Of a stretch of 64,000 nucleotides of DNA, positions 49,693 to 58,909 are shown one piece after another. A model generated the notes under the pieces. The model was not told where the DNA came from. It saw nothing but the letters and a program-made list of their open reading frames with translations, and searched no databases. Source of the DNA: an uncultured Spirochaetaceae bacterium (GTDB taxonomy: Bacteria > Spirochaetota > Spirochaetia > Treponematales > Treponemataceae). The first letter of the stretch is position 1. Every line of letters starts with the position of its first letter. Both the position numbers and the translations under genes were made by a program. Location: positions 1 through 64,000 of the forward strand of contig CACYWZ010000019.1 in assembly GCA_902778325.1 (NCBI GenBank), written 5' to 3'.

Positions 49693-52497
49693 ATGATAGC
49701 AAAGAAGTTGTTTTTGTCTATGGCGGTGTTTGCCGCCGTATGTTTTTGCGCTTTTGCCAAAAAGACAAATATTGAGAACCTGTATCGCTACAGACTTTCA
49801 AACGGGCTTGAAGTGTTTATTGCAGAAGACCACGACGAGCCGACTGTGTATATAAATATTGCGGTCAAGGCTGGCGCTGTTGCCCAGACTTGCGAGAATG
49901 CGGGCTTGTTTCATCTTTACGAGCATATGATGTTCAAAAGCAATGCGCTTTACAAATCCGCCGAAGAGATGAATCGCGTGATGAAGAACTTCGGCGTCAC
50001 AGAGGACAACGCGACGACGGACATCGACAGCGTTCAGTATTACTTTTCGCTCCCGTCTGACAAAATCGAGGAGGGCTTGGCGTTCTGGAATGCGGCAATA
50101 AGAAGCCCGACTCTTGCTGAGGCAGAACTTGGGGTTGAGAAGAAAGTCGTATTGTCTGAAATTGAAGGGTATGCCGCAGAGCAAGATTCGTGGTACACGA
50201 ATTATCTTGAAATGACGCTTTTCCCGAAAGCACCGTACAAGATTGACCCCAGCGGCTCATTCGAGGCGATCAAAAACGCGACTGTCGCCCAACTTCGCGA
50301 AATGCAAAAGACGTACTACATTCCGTGCAATGCGGCGCTCTTTCTTTCAGGCGATGTGAATCCAGACGAGGTTATGCCTCTTGTCAATGACATCTTCGGC
50401 TCTTGGAGCAACGAAGGCAGACTCCCTCCTGAAAATCTCTCGGCGCTTTCAAAGTCCCCGCTTGAAGAAACGAAAGTTGCCGTATTCCCCTCAGATTCAG
50501 TTTCCGACAACATAACGGCGGTCAACGTTTATTTTCGCGCTCCCGACACAGCCTTTGACATTGATGAGTGCTATATCGCTGATTATCTTGACTATCTTTT
50601 GAGCAAGGACAAGTATTTCAAGAAGAGTGTGGAAGCGGAGAAATCATTCGACTTGTTCCCTGACGGCGACATATCGTTTTCGAGCGATTGGAACAGGCTT
50701 TGCTCTTATTTCACATTTGACTTGGAGCTGAAAAAGCCGACACAATCAATCATTGACGATGCGCTTCGCTTCTCTGACAAGATTCAAAATGAGATACTTC
50801 CAAAACTCGCAAACACAAAGAGCTTTTTCTCTTACGAGATGAAAAACAAAATCTATGATGAGTGCTATGAAGATATGATGTTCTCGTATCTTGCAAACCG
50901 ACAGACAATAGACATTCTTCGCTCTATGTGGGTCTTGGACAGCGCTGACTTCTATTTCGACTATATGGGAAAGTTCTGGGACAAGGCAACAGCGGGCAAT
51001 ATGCGCCGTTTTGTCAAGAAATACTTTGAGGACTCAAAGCCTCTCGTCGTCATCTTCATGAGCAAGACGAACTTTTCAGAACTTGAAAGCACAATCAGGG
51101 AACAGAACGTTACCGTTATCGAAGACGATTCTTATTTGTGGTGGAAGAAGCCTGAGTTTGCTCTATCTTCCGAGAAGAAAATCACCACGACTCAAGAAGG
51201 AATATACATTCCGAACAACCGATACAACTTTGAGAGCAAGAAGGTTTCTCTCGGTGACATCGAAGTTTCTCTGCTCGACAACGGGATTAAGGTGTATTTC
51301 CAGAATGTCGAGAAAGAAAGCCAGAAGAGCGTTGCGTTGCAGTTCGTCCTCAAAGGCGGCGCTCAACATCTGAAGCGTGGAGAGGAGGCGCTTGAGAATG
51401 CAATGTTTGACTTTATGAGCAACTCCTCAAAGAAATACAGCAGCGAAAAGCGGGAAAGACTTGAGGACAAAAACGGCTTTTCAATAGATTACGAAGACGA
51501 CAACTTGTATTCCGCGCTGACACTGAGCGCTGATGATGACAGCGCGTTCTTCAGCGCTCTTGGTGTGTTCTGTGACGGCATTGTTAATCCCGTATTCGAC
51601 GAGAAAGAGCTTTTTGAGATGAAAGAGAAGATAAAGCAATCGTATAAGAACTTTGTCTCTGACCCAGACACACTCCTTGCCCTCAAAGTGCAGAGCGCCG
51701 TAACCGAAGACTCTCCATATGCGCAGACAAACGGCGCTGTTAGCGACGATGTTGACTACATCAGTGCCGAAAGCCTCAAAGCGCATTATGAGCGGGTGAT
51801 GAAAAAAGGCGATATGTTCCTCGTTCTTGTCGGACAGATTGACAAGGAAGCTGCTTTGCGCGCACTCAACAAGACGATTGGAAAGGCGAAGTTTGCAGAG
51901 GGCAAAGGGGAGTATCGCCTTGAGCCTTATGAAATCAAAGAAGCTGCCTCTGTTGTTCTTGAAAGCAAAAACGCGCTTGGAACGGCATTCACGCGCACAG
52001 TCTTTCCGTCTCCGTCGTTCAGCGGAGAAGACTTTGAGCCCGCTTGTGTGGCAGCAAATGTCTATTCAAACGTGCTTTATAGCATCGTCCGCGAAAAATA
52101 CGGCGCTTGCTACGGAGCAGGCTCTGATTGCTTTGGCTCGTATATGGTAGAGTGGGGCTACAAAGTTTCAGACCGCAAGAACTTTTCGCGCTACGTCAAA
52201 GAAGCGCGTGAGGCAATGCTCAAAGGCACTTGGATTGAAGATTACATCGAGGGAGCGAAAATCACTTTAGAGAGAAGCCTTTCAAAAGACTGGCAGTATC
52301 CGTCAACGAAGGCTCAAGTGATAGCCCAAGGAGTTGTTTTTGCAGACGATGAGAGATGCTTTGAAAAGCGCATTGAGCGCGTTCGCTCTGTCAGCGCTGA
52401 CGATGTTCGCCGTGTGTTCAAAAAGTATTATCTCGACTCTCCTTCACGCTTTTTTGCGGTGACAGGTGAGGGCGAAAGCGAAAGCATCTCACAATAG
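49693..52497 (+). CDS. Secreted M16-family zinc peptidase 2
   Basis: 934 residues from MIAKKLFLSMAVFAAVCFCA, a signal peptide (cleavage near FAKKT). The zinc site HLYEHMMFKSN and Glu in VEKKVVLSEIEG are kept. Layout and many blocks match the upstream gene (AGLFHLYEHMMF, KIEEGLAFWNAAIRSP), so the pair arose by tandem duplication and has diverged. Start at 49693 follows GTGAGGTG; a longer frame to 49660 overlaps the ribosome site. The second half is again zinc-less. Confidence 0.92.
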   Translation: MIAKKLFLSMAVFAAVCFCAFAKKTNIENLYRYRLSNGLEVFIAEDHDEPTVYINIAVKAGAVAQTCENAGLFHLYEHMMFKSNALYKSAEEMNRVMKNFGVTEDNATTDIDSVQYYFSLPSDKIEEGLAFWNAAIRSPTLAEAELGVEKKVVLSEIEGYAAEQDSWYTNYLEMTLFPKAPYKIDPSGSFEAIKNATVAQLREMQKTYYIPCNAALFLSGDVNPDEVMPLVNDIFGSWSNEGRLPPENLSALSKSPLEETKVAVFPSDSVSDNITAVNVYFRAPDTAFDIDECYIADYLDYLLSKDKYFKKSVEAEKSFDLFPDGDISFSSDWNRLCSYFTFDLELKKPTQSIIDDALRFSDKIQNEILPKLANTKSFFSYEMKNKIYDECYEDMMFSYLANRQTIDILRSMWVLDSADFYFDYMGKFWDKATAGNMRRFVKKYFEDSKPLVVIFMSKTNFSELESTIREQNVTVIEDDSYLWWKKPEFALSSEKKITTTQEGIYIPNNRYNFESKKVSLGDIEVSLLDNGIKVYFQNVEKESQKSVALQFVLKGGAQHLKRGEEALENAMFDFMSNSSKKYSSEKRERLEDKNGFSIDYEDDNLYSALTLSADDDSAFFSALGVFCDGIVNPVFDEKELFEMKEKIKQSYKNFVSDPDTLLALKVQSAVTEDSPYAQTNGAVSDDVDYISAESLKAHYERVMKKGDMFLVLVGQIDKEAALRALNKTIGKAKFAEGKGEYRLEPYEIKEAASVVLESKNALGTAFTRTVFPSPSFSGEDFEPACVAANVYSNVLYSIVREKYGACYGAGSDCFGSYMVEWGYKVSDRKNFSRYVKEAREAMLKGTWIEDYIEGAKITLERSLSKDWQYPSTKAQVIAQGVVFADDERCFEKRIERVRSVSADDVRRVFKKYYLDSPSRFFAVTGEGESESISQ

Positions 52498-52549
52498 CGG
52501 GATTATGCACCCGCACCACCGCGGGGTTATGCTCCCGCACACTTGCGGG
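52497..52549. repeat. 24-bp hairpin repeats GCGGG...CCCGC
   Basis: GCGGGATTATGCACCCGC at 52497 and GCGGGGTTATGCTCCCGC at 52521, with a third half GCGGG at 52545. Each of the first two folds on itself. They may act as terminator or processing hairpins after the second peptidase gene. Confidence 0.75.
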
Positions 52550-52557
52550 AATCCTTA

Positions 52558-52587
52558 CTGACAAAAAGAGGCGTTTTCTGCTATAGT
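52558..52587 (+). promoter_or_regulatory. Promoter of argS
   Basis: CTGACA (52558-52563), 18-bp spacer, TATAGT (52582-52587). The gene starts at 52637 after ATAAGGGGTTT. Confidence 0.65.
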
Positions 52588-52636
52588 ACGAGAGATATTA
52601 TTTCTTGGAATATTTTGAACTTATAAGGGGTTTTTT

Positions 52637-54463
52637 ATGGCTGATACAAAAGAACTTTGTCGCGCGATTGTGGCAGAGGCTTTGACTGAATTGAAGAGCA
52701 AAAAAGGTGTTGAAGTTGATATTATCGCTGACAAAATCGCAGTAGAAACACCGCCGAACCCAGAAATGGGCGATTTGGGCTTGCCGATGTTCCCGTTTGC
52801 AAAGGCGTTTCGCTCAGCACCGATGGCGATTGCAAAAGAAGTCGCAGAGCTCATCGCAAACAAAGACGAAGCAAAGGCTATCGGCGAGTTCTTCGCGGTT
52901 GGTCCTTACGTCAACGTTCGGCTCGACAAGGCTGCTCAGGCTGAGAAAATCCTTTCAAAAATCGACAGCGAGGGCGATGAGTACGGCTCAATCGGCTCGG
53001 ACGGCAAAAAGGCTCTTGAGGGCAGACGTGTTATGGTCGAGTTCTCAAGCCCGAACACAAACAAGCCGCTCCATCTTGGACATATGCGAAACGATGCGCT
53101 CGGTGAGTCTGTGAGCCGCATTTTGAAGAAAGCAGGCGCGGAGGTTTGCAAAGTCGATTTGATTAACAACCGCGGTATCCACATCTGCAAGTCTATGCTC
53201 GCATACAAGCTCTTCCACGAGGCGAACGGCGACACGCCAGAGAAGCTCGGAATGAAGGGCGACCACTTTGTCGGTCAGTGCTACGTTGAGTTTGACCGCT
53301 ATCTCAAGGGCGAAAAGGACAAGCCAGAGACCGCGCACCCAGAAGTGCAGGAGATGGCTGAGGAAATGCTCAGAAAGTGGGAAGCGGGCGACGAGGAAAC
53401 TCGCAAGCTTTGGCAGATGATGAACGATTGGACTTTCAACGGCGTAAAAGAAACTTATGACCGCACGGGCGTTGGCTTTGACAAGTTCTATTTTGAAAGC
53501 GAAACGTATCTTAAAGGCAAAGACGAGATTCAGAAAGGCTTGGAAAAAGGCGTGTTCTTTAAGGCAGACGACGGCAGCGTTCGCGTTGACGTTACGGAAG
53601 CGGTCGGCAAGGGCAAAGACGGCGAAGACCACGAGAAAGTGCTTTTGCGAAAAGACGGCACTTCTGTTTACATCACGCAGGATATTGGAACAGCAATCAG
53701 CCGCCACAACGATTGGGCTTTCAACGAGCTTGTGTATGTTGTTGCGACGGAGCAGAACTTCCACTTCAAAGTCTTGTTCTACATCTTGAAGAAGCTCGGC
53801 TTTGATTGGGCAGAAAAGTTGCACCACTTGGCTTATGGCTTGGTCAATTTGCCGAACGGTCGTATGAAGAGCCGCGAGGGTACTGTTGTTGACGCTGATG
53901 ACCTCATCGATTCGCTTCACGCTGACGCACTCAAGGCGATTAGGGAGCGCGGTCGCGAGGAAGAAGTCGGAAACGCTGACGATGTTGCAGAGAAGGTTGC
54001 GCTTGCGGCTTTGCACTATTATCTTTTGCAGGTTAGCCCTGTTAAAGATATGGTCTTCAATCCTGAGGAGTCGCTTTCTTTCAACGGCAACACAGGTCCT
54101 TACTTGCAGTATATGGGCGCGCGCATTAGCTCAATCTTGCGAAAGGCGCACGATGCTGGCGTTGAGGCGGATTCAAGCGCAGTGGCTTTGCTCAAGGGCG
54201 CAGAAGAGTGGGAATTGATTAAAACTTTGGGCGAGTTCCCTTCACTCGTTGCGCGCGCAGCCGAAAGCCTTGACCCAAGCATTGTTGCGAATTATCTTTA
54301 CGCAGTGTCAAAATCATTCAGCAAGTTCTATCAGACAAGCCCGATTTTGTCTGTAGAGGACAAGAAGCTCTCTGGTGCGCGTTTGTATCTTGCAAAATGT
54401 ACGCTCACTGTTTTGAAGAACGCTATGGACTTGGTTCTTGTTCAGTTCTTGGATAAGATGTAA
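52637..54463 (+). CDS. argS: Arginyl-tRNA synthetase
   Basis: 608-residue class I enzyme. An Add-1 domain (1-~115), the HIGH-type motif NKPLHLGHMRNDALGE, the KMSKS-equivalent NGRMKSREGTVVDADDLID, TGPYLQYMGARISSILRKAH, and a C-terminal DALR anticodon domain ending FYQTSPILSVEDK...LVQFLDKM. The pattern is normal for ArgRS of this type. It is monocistronic with its own promoter and terminator. Confidence 0.96.
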   Translation: MADTKELCRAIVAEALTELKSKKGVEVDIIADKIAVETPPNPEMGDLGLPMFPFAKAFRSAPMAIAKEVAELIANKDEAKAIGEFFAVGPYVNVRLDKAAQAEKILSKIDSEGDEYGSIGSDGKKALEGRRVMVEFSSPNTNKPLHLGHMRNDALGESVSRILKKAGAEVCKVDLINNRGIHICKSMLAYKLFHEANGDTPEKLGMKGDHFVGQCYVEFDRYLKGEKDKPETAHPEVQEMAEEMLRKWEAGDEETRKLWQMMNDWTFNGVKETYDRTGVGFDKFYFESETYLKGKDEIQKGLEKGVFFKADDGSVRVDVTEAVGKGKDGEDHEKVLLRKDGTSVYITQDIGTAISRHNDWAFNELVYVVATEQNFHFKVLFYILKKLGFDWAEKLHHLAYGLVNLPNGRMKSREGTVVDADDLIDSLHADALKAIRERGREEEVGNADDVAEKVALAALHYYLLQVSPVKDMVFNPEESLSFNGNTGPYLQYMGARISSILRKAHDAGVEADSSAVALLKGAEEWELIKTLGEFPSLVARAAESLDPSIVANYLYAVSKSFSKFYQTSPILSVEDKKLSGARLYLAKCTLTVLKNAMDLVLVQFLDKM

Positions 54464-54503
54464 GGACTCACAGAGTTTTTTTCAAAAGGCGTAGCGTGAT
54501 AAT

Positions 54504-54540
54504 AAAACACCTGCAGGAAAACTTCTTGTGGGTGTTTTTT
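54504..54540 (+). terminator. Terminator of argS
   Basis: AAAACACC (54504-54511) pairs with GGTGTTTT (54531-54538), then a T-run. Confidence 0.85.
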
Positions 54541-54592
54541 GTTAATGGACGATAAAAGCAATATACTTTATAATGAAATAAGGAGGTTGAAA

Positions 54593-54826
54593 ATGCCGTA
54601 TGAATTGCTTGAAAAACAGATAAAAGCCTTGCCACTAACGGCACAACTTGAAGTTGAGCATTATGTGGGCTATTTGACTTCTTTGTATTGCAATAACACT
54701 CAGAAAGAATCTGTGTCAGAGCGAATAAATGCTTTTATGAAAGAAAATCCTACCGCATTTGAAGAGTTTGATAATGAAGCAGGACTTGAATCAATAAGGA
54801 AACTGACGAAAAATGATGTATGGTGA
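54593..54826 (+). CDS. Antitoxin of the MazF pair
   Basis: 77 residues from MPYELLEKQIKALPLTAQLE, with EVEHYVGYLTSLYCNN following. The N-terminal part resembles DUF2281-type antitoxins; the acidic C-terminus (NPTAFEEFDNEAGLESIRKL) would wrap the toxin. AGGAGG lies 7 nt upstream; an in-frame ATG at 54545 has no ribosome site. Its stop overlaps the toxin start by 14 nt. Confidence 0.75.
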   Translation: MPYELLEKQIKALPLTAQLEVEHYVGYLTSLYCNNTQKESVSERINAFMKENPTAFEEFDNEAGLESIRKLTKNDVW

Positions 54827-55154
54827 AATTTGGTGGGTAGATTTTGGTTCTCCATTTGGCAGTGAGCCAGGATTTCGCCGTCCGTCGATTATTGTGCAAA
54901 GTGATTCGTTTAATCAGACTTCAATACATACTACTGTCGTTATCCCTTTAACCACAAATATGCGGCTTGCAGATTTTCCTGGAAATATGGAGCTTTCTGC
55001 AGAAGAAACAGGACTGTCAAAAGATTCTGTTGCTGTTACGCCGCAAATAACAGTTATCGATAAATCAAGGCTTATTGAACGAGTGTCAATATTGCCGAAT
55101 TATCTTATGAAAGAATGTGCAACGAATATAAAACTTTTGCTTGGTATTGCGTAA
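54813..55154 (+). CDS. MazF/PemK-type endoribonuclease toxin
   Basis: 113 residues. MYGEIWWVDFGSPFGSEPGF (beta1-beta2 with the catalytic Arg nearby in RRPSIIVQSD), THTTVVIPLTTN-type strand, and DSVAVTPQITVIDKSRLIER are the MazF fold. MazF toxins cut mRNA at short sites and stop growth. The target site cannot be predicted. It is expressed with the upstream antitoxin by overlap. Adjacent ATG codons at 54813/54816 are both possible. Confidence 0.92.
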   Translation: MMYGEIWWVDFGSPFGSEPGFRRPSIIVQSDSFNQTSIHTTVVIPLTTNMRLADFPGNMELSAEETGLSKDSVAVTPQITVIDKSRLIERVSILPNYLMKECATNIKLLLGIA

Positions 55155-55159
55155 TCTTT

Positions 55160-55699
55160 TTATCCTACTTTCTTGCAGTGGGCTTTAATCTTCTTAATCG
55201 CCCAATCGTAGTGGCTAGAAGTTGCGCTGACAAAGTAAGAACCCAAATCCGTCGTTCCTGTCCAATCAAAATATTTCTTTGTGAAAAGCTCTTCGTTCGT
55301 GTACTTTTCAGCTATCTCCATCACCTTTTTGTGACTTTGTGCTAATAGCGTTTTTGCGCTTTCTAGCGGCGTGTTCTGATGACGAGTCCAAAACATCACA
55401 TTCATTGCACCGTAGGTCTTCCAAGAATACTCTGCTGGCAAAAATGGGATTACGCTCTTGCCGCTTGCGTTGTTTTCCACAAACTTGAGCAAAAGACAAT
55501 GCCACTCATACAAATGAATCAGCACATCGCGAACATTCTTGTCGCGCGCCCAGTGAGCTTCTTTCTTGCTCTTGTCGGCGGAAAAATCAAAGGGCGTGTT
55601 TAGTTGCGTCTCCGTCATGTTCGCAATCAGCTCAAGCAGCTTTGCATAATTCTCTTGTGAAAACTTCAATAAGTCGTCTTTGTTCCTTGCTCTTGCCAT
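55160..55699 (-). CDS. ClbS/DfsB-family four-helix bundle protein
   Basis: 179 residues. MARARNKDDLLKFSQENYAK, NVRDVLIHLYEWHCLLLKFV, PAEYSWKTYGAMNVMFWTRH and SSHYDWAIKKIKAHCKK match the ClbS/DfsB (DUF1706) family, which includes the colibactin self-resistance cyclopropane hydrolase. The physiological substrate here is unknown. Start at 55699 is chosen because family members begin at this Met. It converges on the toxin gene with 5 bp between stops. Confidence 0.85.
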   Translation of the reverse strand: MARARNKDDLLKFSQENYAKLLELIANMTETQLNTPFDFSADKSKKEAHWARDKNVRDVLIHLYEWHCLLLKFVENNASGKSVIPFLPAEYSWKTYGAMNVMFWTRHQNTPLESAKTLLAQSHKKVMEIAEKYTNEELFTKKYFDWTGTTDLGSYFVSATSSHYDWAIKKIKAHCKKVG

Positions 55700-55745
55700 A
55701 TTTTTACTATAACCCGCGCCAAGCAAAAAAACAATCTTTGCTCAA

Positions 55746-55812
55746 TTACAGGCTATTGATGAGCCAATCAAACACTTTTAGCCCGTCAGCCGCGTCGCTT
55801 CTTGCAAATGAC
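55746..55812 (-). pseudogene. C-terminal gene scrap, ~21 codons
   Basis: LSFARSDAADGLKVFDWLIN-SL then TAA at 55748-55746; no start. The segment looks protein-like and does not belong to any neighbour. The remaining part of 55700-55951 is AT-rich and holds the presumed pepT promoter; nothing else was seen. Confidence 0.35.
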
Positions 55813-55951
55813 AGTTATCGAACAAGTTTACTTGGATAATGTTTTTTTATACATAATTGTATCACAGTGATTTATAGCACAATACTATAAAAGAAATTGC
55901 CATTGTGGATAAAAATTTGGTATAGTTATCACTAGAGGGCAGAACAAAACT

Positions 55952-57202
55952 ATGACAGACTTTCAAAAGAACTTAATGGAACGCTTTGTGCGTTATGCAA
56001 AAACATATTCTGAAAGCAGCGAAAAAAACGCTGATGCAGGTGTTATCCCTTCAACTCCACAGGAATGGGATTTGGCAAAGATGCTCGAGGCTGAGATGAA
56101 AGCGCTTGGGCTTGAGGGCGTGCATATCACAGAAAACTGCTATGTGTACGGCTGTTTGAAGGCGAGTGCGGGGCTTGAGAACGTTGCGCCTTTTGCACTC
56201 CTTGCGCACTTGGACACTGTGGAAGAGGTGAGCGGAAAAGACGTGAAGCCTCAGATTATCGAAAACTATGACGGCAGCGTGATTACCTTGAGCGAGGGCA
56301 GCAAGATTGACCCTGCGACAGACATTGCGCTGAAAATGGCAGGCGATGAGCGCGACACGATTATCACTTCTGACGGAACGACTTTGCTCGGCGCAGACGA
56401 TAAGGCTGGTATTGCAGCGATTATGAGCTCAATCGCAGAGCTTGTCGAAAAGAAAATCCCGCACGGCAAAATCGAGGTCATCTTCTCGCCTGACGAAGAA
56501 ACAGGGCACGGAATGGACAAAGTTCCTCTTGACGAAATCGAAAGCAAAAAGGCTTACACTGTTGACGGCGGACACATCGGAGAGCTTGAAACAGAGTGCT
56601 TCAACGCCTACAAGAGCGAAATCACTTTCACGGGAAAATCCTTGCACACAGGCGCGGCTCGCTCAGGAATGGTCAACGCTGTTACAATGGCTTCTTCTTT
56701 CGTGGCGAACCTTCCGCGACAAGAAGCGCCTGAAACAACAGACGGCTATCTTGGCTTTTACGCGCCAATGGAAATTACGGGCAGCGTCGAAAGCGCATAT
56801 GTCTATCTTTTGCTCCGTGATTTCACCTCAGAGGGAATGGAGAAGCGAAAGGCGTTTGTTGATTCATTGGCAGACGTTACGGCGAGAAGTTTCGGCGGAA
56901 AGGCTCAAGTCAAGCACACAGAGCAGTACCGCAATATGAAGCAGAAACTCGACGAGCACCCAGAAGTCGTTGCGAATCTTGTTGAAGCATACAAGGCCGC
57001 AGGCGTTACCCCTGTCTTCCCGCCAATCCGAGGCGGAACGGACGGCTCAAGACTCACCGAGATGGGAATCCCGACGCCGAATATCTTCACGGGCGGACAC
57101 AATTATCATTCACGAACAGAATGGCTTTCTCTCAATCAGTTCACGAAGGCCGCGCAAGTTTTGATTGAGCTTGTAAAGATTTCTTGCAAAGACACTCAAT
57201 AG
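55952..57202 (+). CDS. pepT: Peptidase T (tripeptide aminopeptidase)
   Basis: 416-residue M20B zinc aminopeptidase that releases N-terminal residues from tripeptides in the cytoplasm. Metal site 1 LLAHLDTVEEVSG, bridging Asp in TTLLGADDKAGIA, catalytic Glu pair SPDEETGHGM, VDGGHIGELETECFNAYKSE, dimerisation domain with SLHTGAARSGMVNA, and the last His in FTGGHNYHSRTEW. All ligands are present. murA starts 11 bp after the stop. Confidence 0.96.
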   Translation: MTDFQKNLMERFVRYAKTYSESSEKNADAGVIPSTPQEWDLAKMLEAEMKALGLEGVHITENCYVYGCLKASAGLENVAPFALLAHLDTVEEVSGKDVKPQIIENYDGSVITLSEGSKIDPATDIALKMAGDERDTIITSDGTTLLGADDKAGIAAIMSSIAELVEKKIPHGKIEVIFSPDEETGHGMDKVPLDEIESKKAYTVDGGHIGELETECFNAYKSEITFTGKSLHTGAARSGMVNAVTMASSFVANLPRQEAPETTDGYLGFYAPMEITGSVESAYVYLLLRDFTSEGMEKRKAFVDSLADVTARSFGGKAQVKHTEQYRNMKQKLDEHPEVVANLVEAYKAAGVTPVFPPIRGGTDGSRLTEMGIPTPNIFTGGHNYHSRTEWLSLNQFTKAAQVLIELVKISCKDTQ

Positions 57203-57213
57203 GGGAGAGGAAA

Positions 57214-58494
57214 ATGCATCAATACAAAATCGAGGGCGGTTTCCCGATAAAAGGCACGATACAAGCAAGCGGAAACAAAAACGCCGCTCTTCCTTGCATT
57301 GCCGCCGCTTTGCTCACCAAAGAAAGCGTGATTTTGCACAATATCCCAGCGATTGAAGACACGGGCGTTATGTTCAAAATCCTTGAAGCATTGGGCGCGA
57401 AAGTCGAAAAGCTAGATACTCACGATTGGAAAATAACAGCGGAGAATATCACGACAAACGAAATCCCGCGCGCTCTTTCAAAGAAAATCCGTGCGTCAAT
57501 CCTTTTTGCAGGCTCTGTTCTTGCGCGTTGCGGAAAAGTCGTCTTGCCGCCTCCTGGGGGAGATGTCATCGGACACCGCAGACTCGACACGCACTTTTTG
57601 GCTTTGACTGAACTCGGAGCGCGTGTTGACATCGAGGGACAGTTCAACATCACAGCGAACAAGCTCGTCGGAACGGATATCTTCCTTGACGAGATGAGCG
57701 TTACGGCAACCGAGAACGCGCTCATGGCGGCTGTCGTTGCTGACGGCGTTACGATTATCAACAACGCCGCAAGCGAGCCGCACGTTCAGGATTTGTGCAA
57801 AATGCTCATCGGAATGGGCGCGCAGATTGCGGGAGTCGGAAGCAATGTTTTGAAGATTTTCGGCGTTCCTGAGCTTCACGGCACTGAATACACGATTGGC
57901 CCTGACTTTATGGAAATCGGCTCTTTCGTCGGTCTTGCAGCGGCTACAAAAGGCAGCATCAAAATCACGGGCGTTCGTGAAAGCGATATGCGTCCGCTCA
58001 AAATCGCCTTCAACAAGCTCGGAATCCGCTGGCAAATCGACGGAACAACGCTTAGCGTTCCCTTGTCGCAAGAGATGAAGGTCAACAAAGATTTAGGCGG
58101 CGCAATCCCGAAAATCGACGATTCTCCGTGGCCTGGATTCCCGCCGGATTTGACTTCGATTATGACTGTCGTTGCAACTCAAGTTGAGGGCACTGTGTTG
58201 ATTTTTGAGAAAATGTTCGAGAGCCGAATGTTCTTCGTTGACAAGCTCATCAATATGGGCGCGTCAATCGTGCTTTGTGACCCGCACCGAGCTGTCGTGT
58301 CAGGTCCTTCAACGCTTCACGGCGACAACCTCGTCTCCCCTGACGTTCGCGCTGGAATGGCGATGGTGATTGCTGCGATGGCGGCACAAGGCGAGAGCAC
58401 AATCAGCAATGTGTACCAGATTGAGCGCGGATATGAGAACCTCGTTGAACGCCTGCAATCGCTTGGCGCGCATATCGAAAGGGTAGAAGTCTAA
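57214..58494 (+). CDS. murA: UDP-GlcNAc 1-carboxyvinyltransferase
   Basis: 426 residues; first committed step of peptidoglycan synthesis (enolpyruvyl transfer to UDP-GlcNAc). Signatures: IQASGNKNAALPCIAAALL (Lys22/Asn23), RASILFAGSVLARCGK and SRMFFVDKLINMGASIVLCD (Arg/Asp site). The active-site loop is PPPGGDVIGHRRLDTHF: the usual Cys115 is Asp117 (GAT, 57562-57564). Such enzymes remain active and resist fosfomycin. Start at 57214 follows AGGGGAGAGGAAA; a longer in-frame ATG at 57184 lies inside pepT. Probably co-transcribed with pepT. Confidence 0.96.
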   Translation: MHQYKIEGGFPIKGTIQASGNKNAALPCIAAALLTKESVILHNIPAIEDTGVMFKILEALGAKVEKLDTHDWKITAENITTNEIPRALSKKIRASILFAGSVLARCGKVVLPPPGGDVIGHRRLDTHFLALTELGARVDIEGQFNITANKLVGTDIFLDEMSVTATENALMAAVVADGVTIINNAASEPHVQDLCKMLIGMGAQIAGVGSNVLKIFGVPELHGTEYTIGPDFMEIGSFVGLAAATKGSIKITGVRESDMRPLKIAFNKLGIRWQIDGTTLSVPLSQEMKVNKDLGGAIPKIDDSPWPGFPPDLTSIMTVVATQVEGTVLIFEKMFESRMFFVDKLINMGASIVLCDPHRAVVSGPSTLHGDNLVSPDVRAGMAMVIAAMAAQGESTISNVYQIERGYENLVERLQSLGAHIERVEV

Positions 58495-58530
58495 CTTTTT
58501 TGATGCTTTGTTTAAAAGTGAAGTTGCTCA

Positions 58531-58750
58531 TAAACTGCAATTTTTTTGCTTCTTCAACACTGCGGCGGTCTTTAAACTGTAGTTTATTCGTTACTTCAAA
58601 GTGAAGAAGCGCTTAAACTGCAATTTATTCGATTCTTCACCACTGCGGCAGCCTTTAAACTGGAATTTATTGGTTACTTCAGCGTGAAGAAGCGTTTAAA
58701 CTGGAATTTTTTTGCTTTGCAAGAGTGAAGAAGCCTTTAAACTGGAATTT
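58531..58750. repeat. 41/42-bp tandem array (6 units)
   Basis: TAAACTG recurs at 58531, 58573, 58614, 58656, 58697 and 58738, steps of 42, 41, 42, 41, 41. A unit is about TTTAAACTGGAATTTATTGG then TTACTTCAGCGTGAAGAAGCG; CTTCA...TGAAG dyads occur between. It lies between murA and the hibernation-factor promoter. Confidence 0.95.
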
Positions 58751-58797
58751 ACGTCATTGCAGTCTTTTTTGTATTGCTTTCGTTTGAGAAAAAAACT

Positions 58798-58826
58798 TTG
58801 ATTTTCCAAAAGAGTGAGTGTATAAT
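58798..58826 (+). promoter_or_regulatory. Promoter of the hibernation-factor gene
   Basis: TTGATT (58798-58803), 17-bp spacer, TATAAT (58821-58826). A leader of about 75 nt precedes the ATG at 58910. Confidence 0.8.
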
Positions 58827-58909
58827 CTTAAGAAAAGAGATGCGTATGCTTCTCAATAAAAATAAACCGGCTTAGATTGCACTACATCTGGGACAAAGGA
58901 GCGATTGTT

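Noticed and set aside
52621-52863. Minus-strand reading frame over the start of argS
   Set aside because: Shadow of the argS codons; composition and position explain it, no ribosome site.
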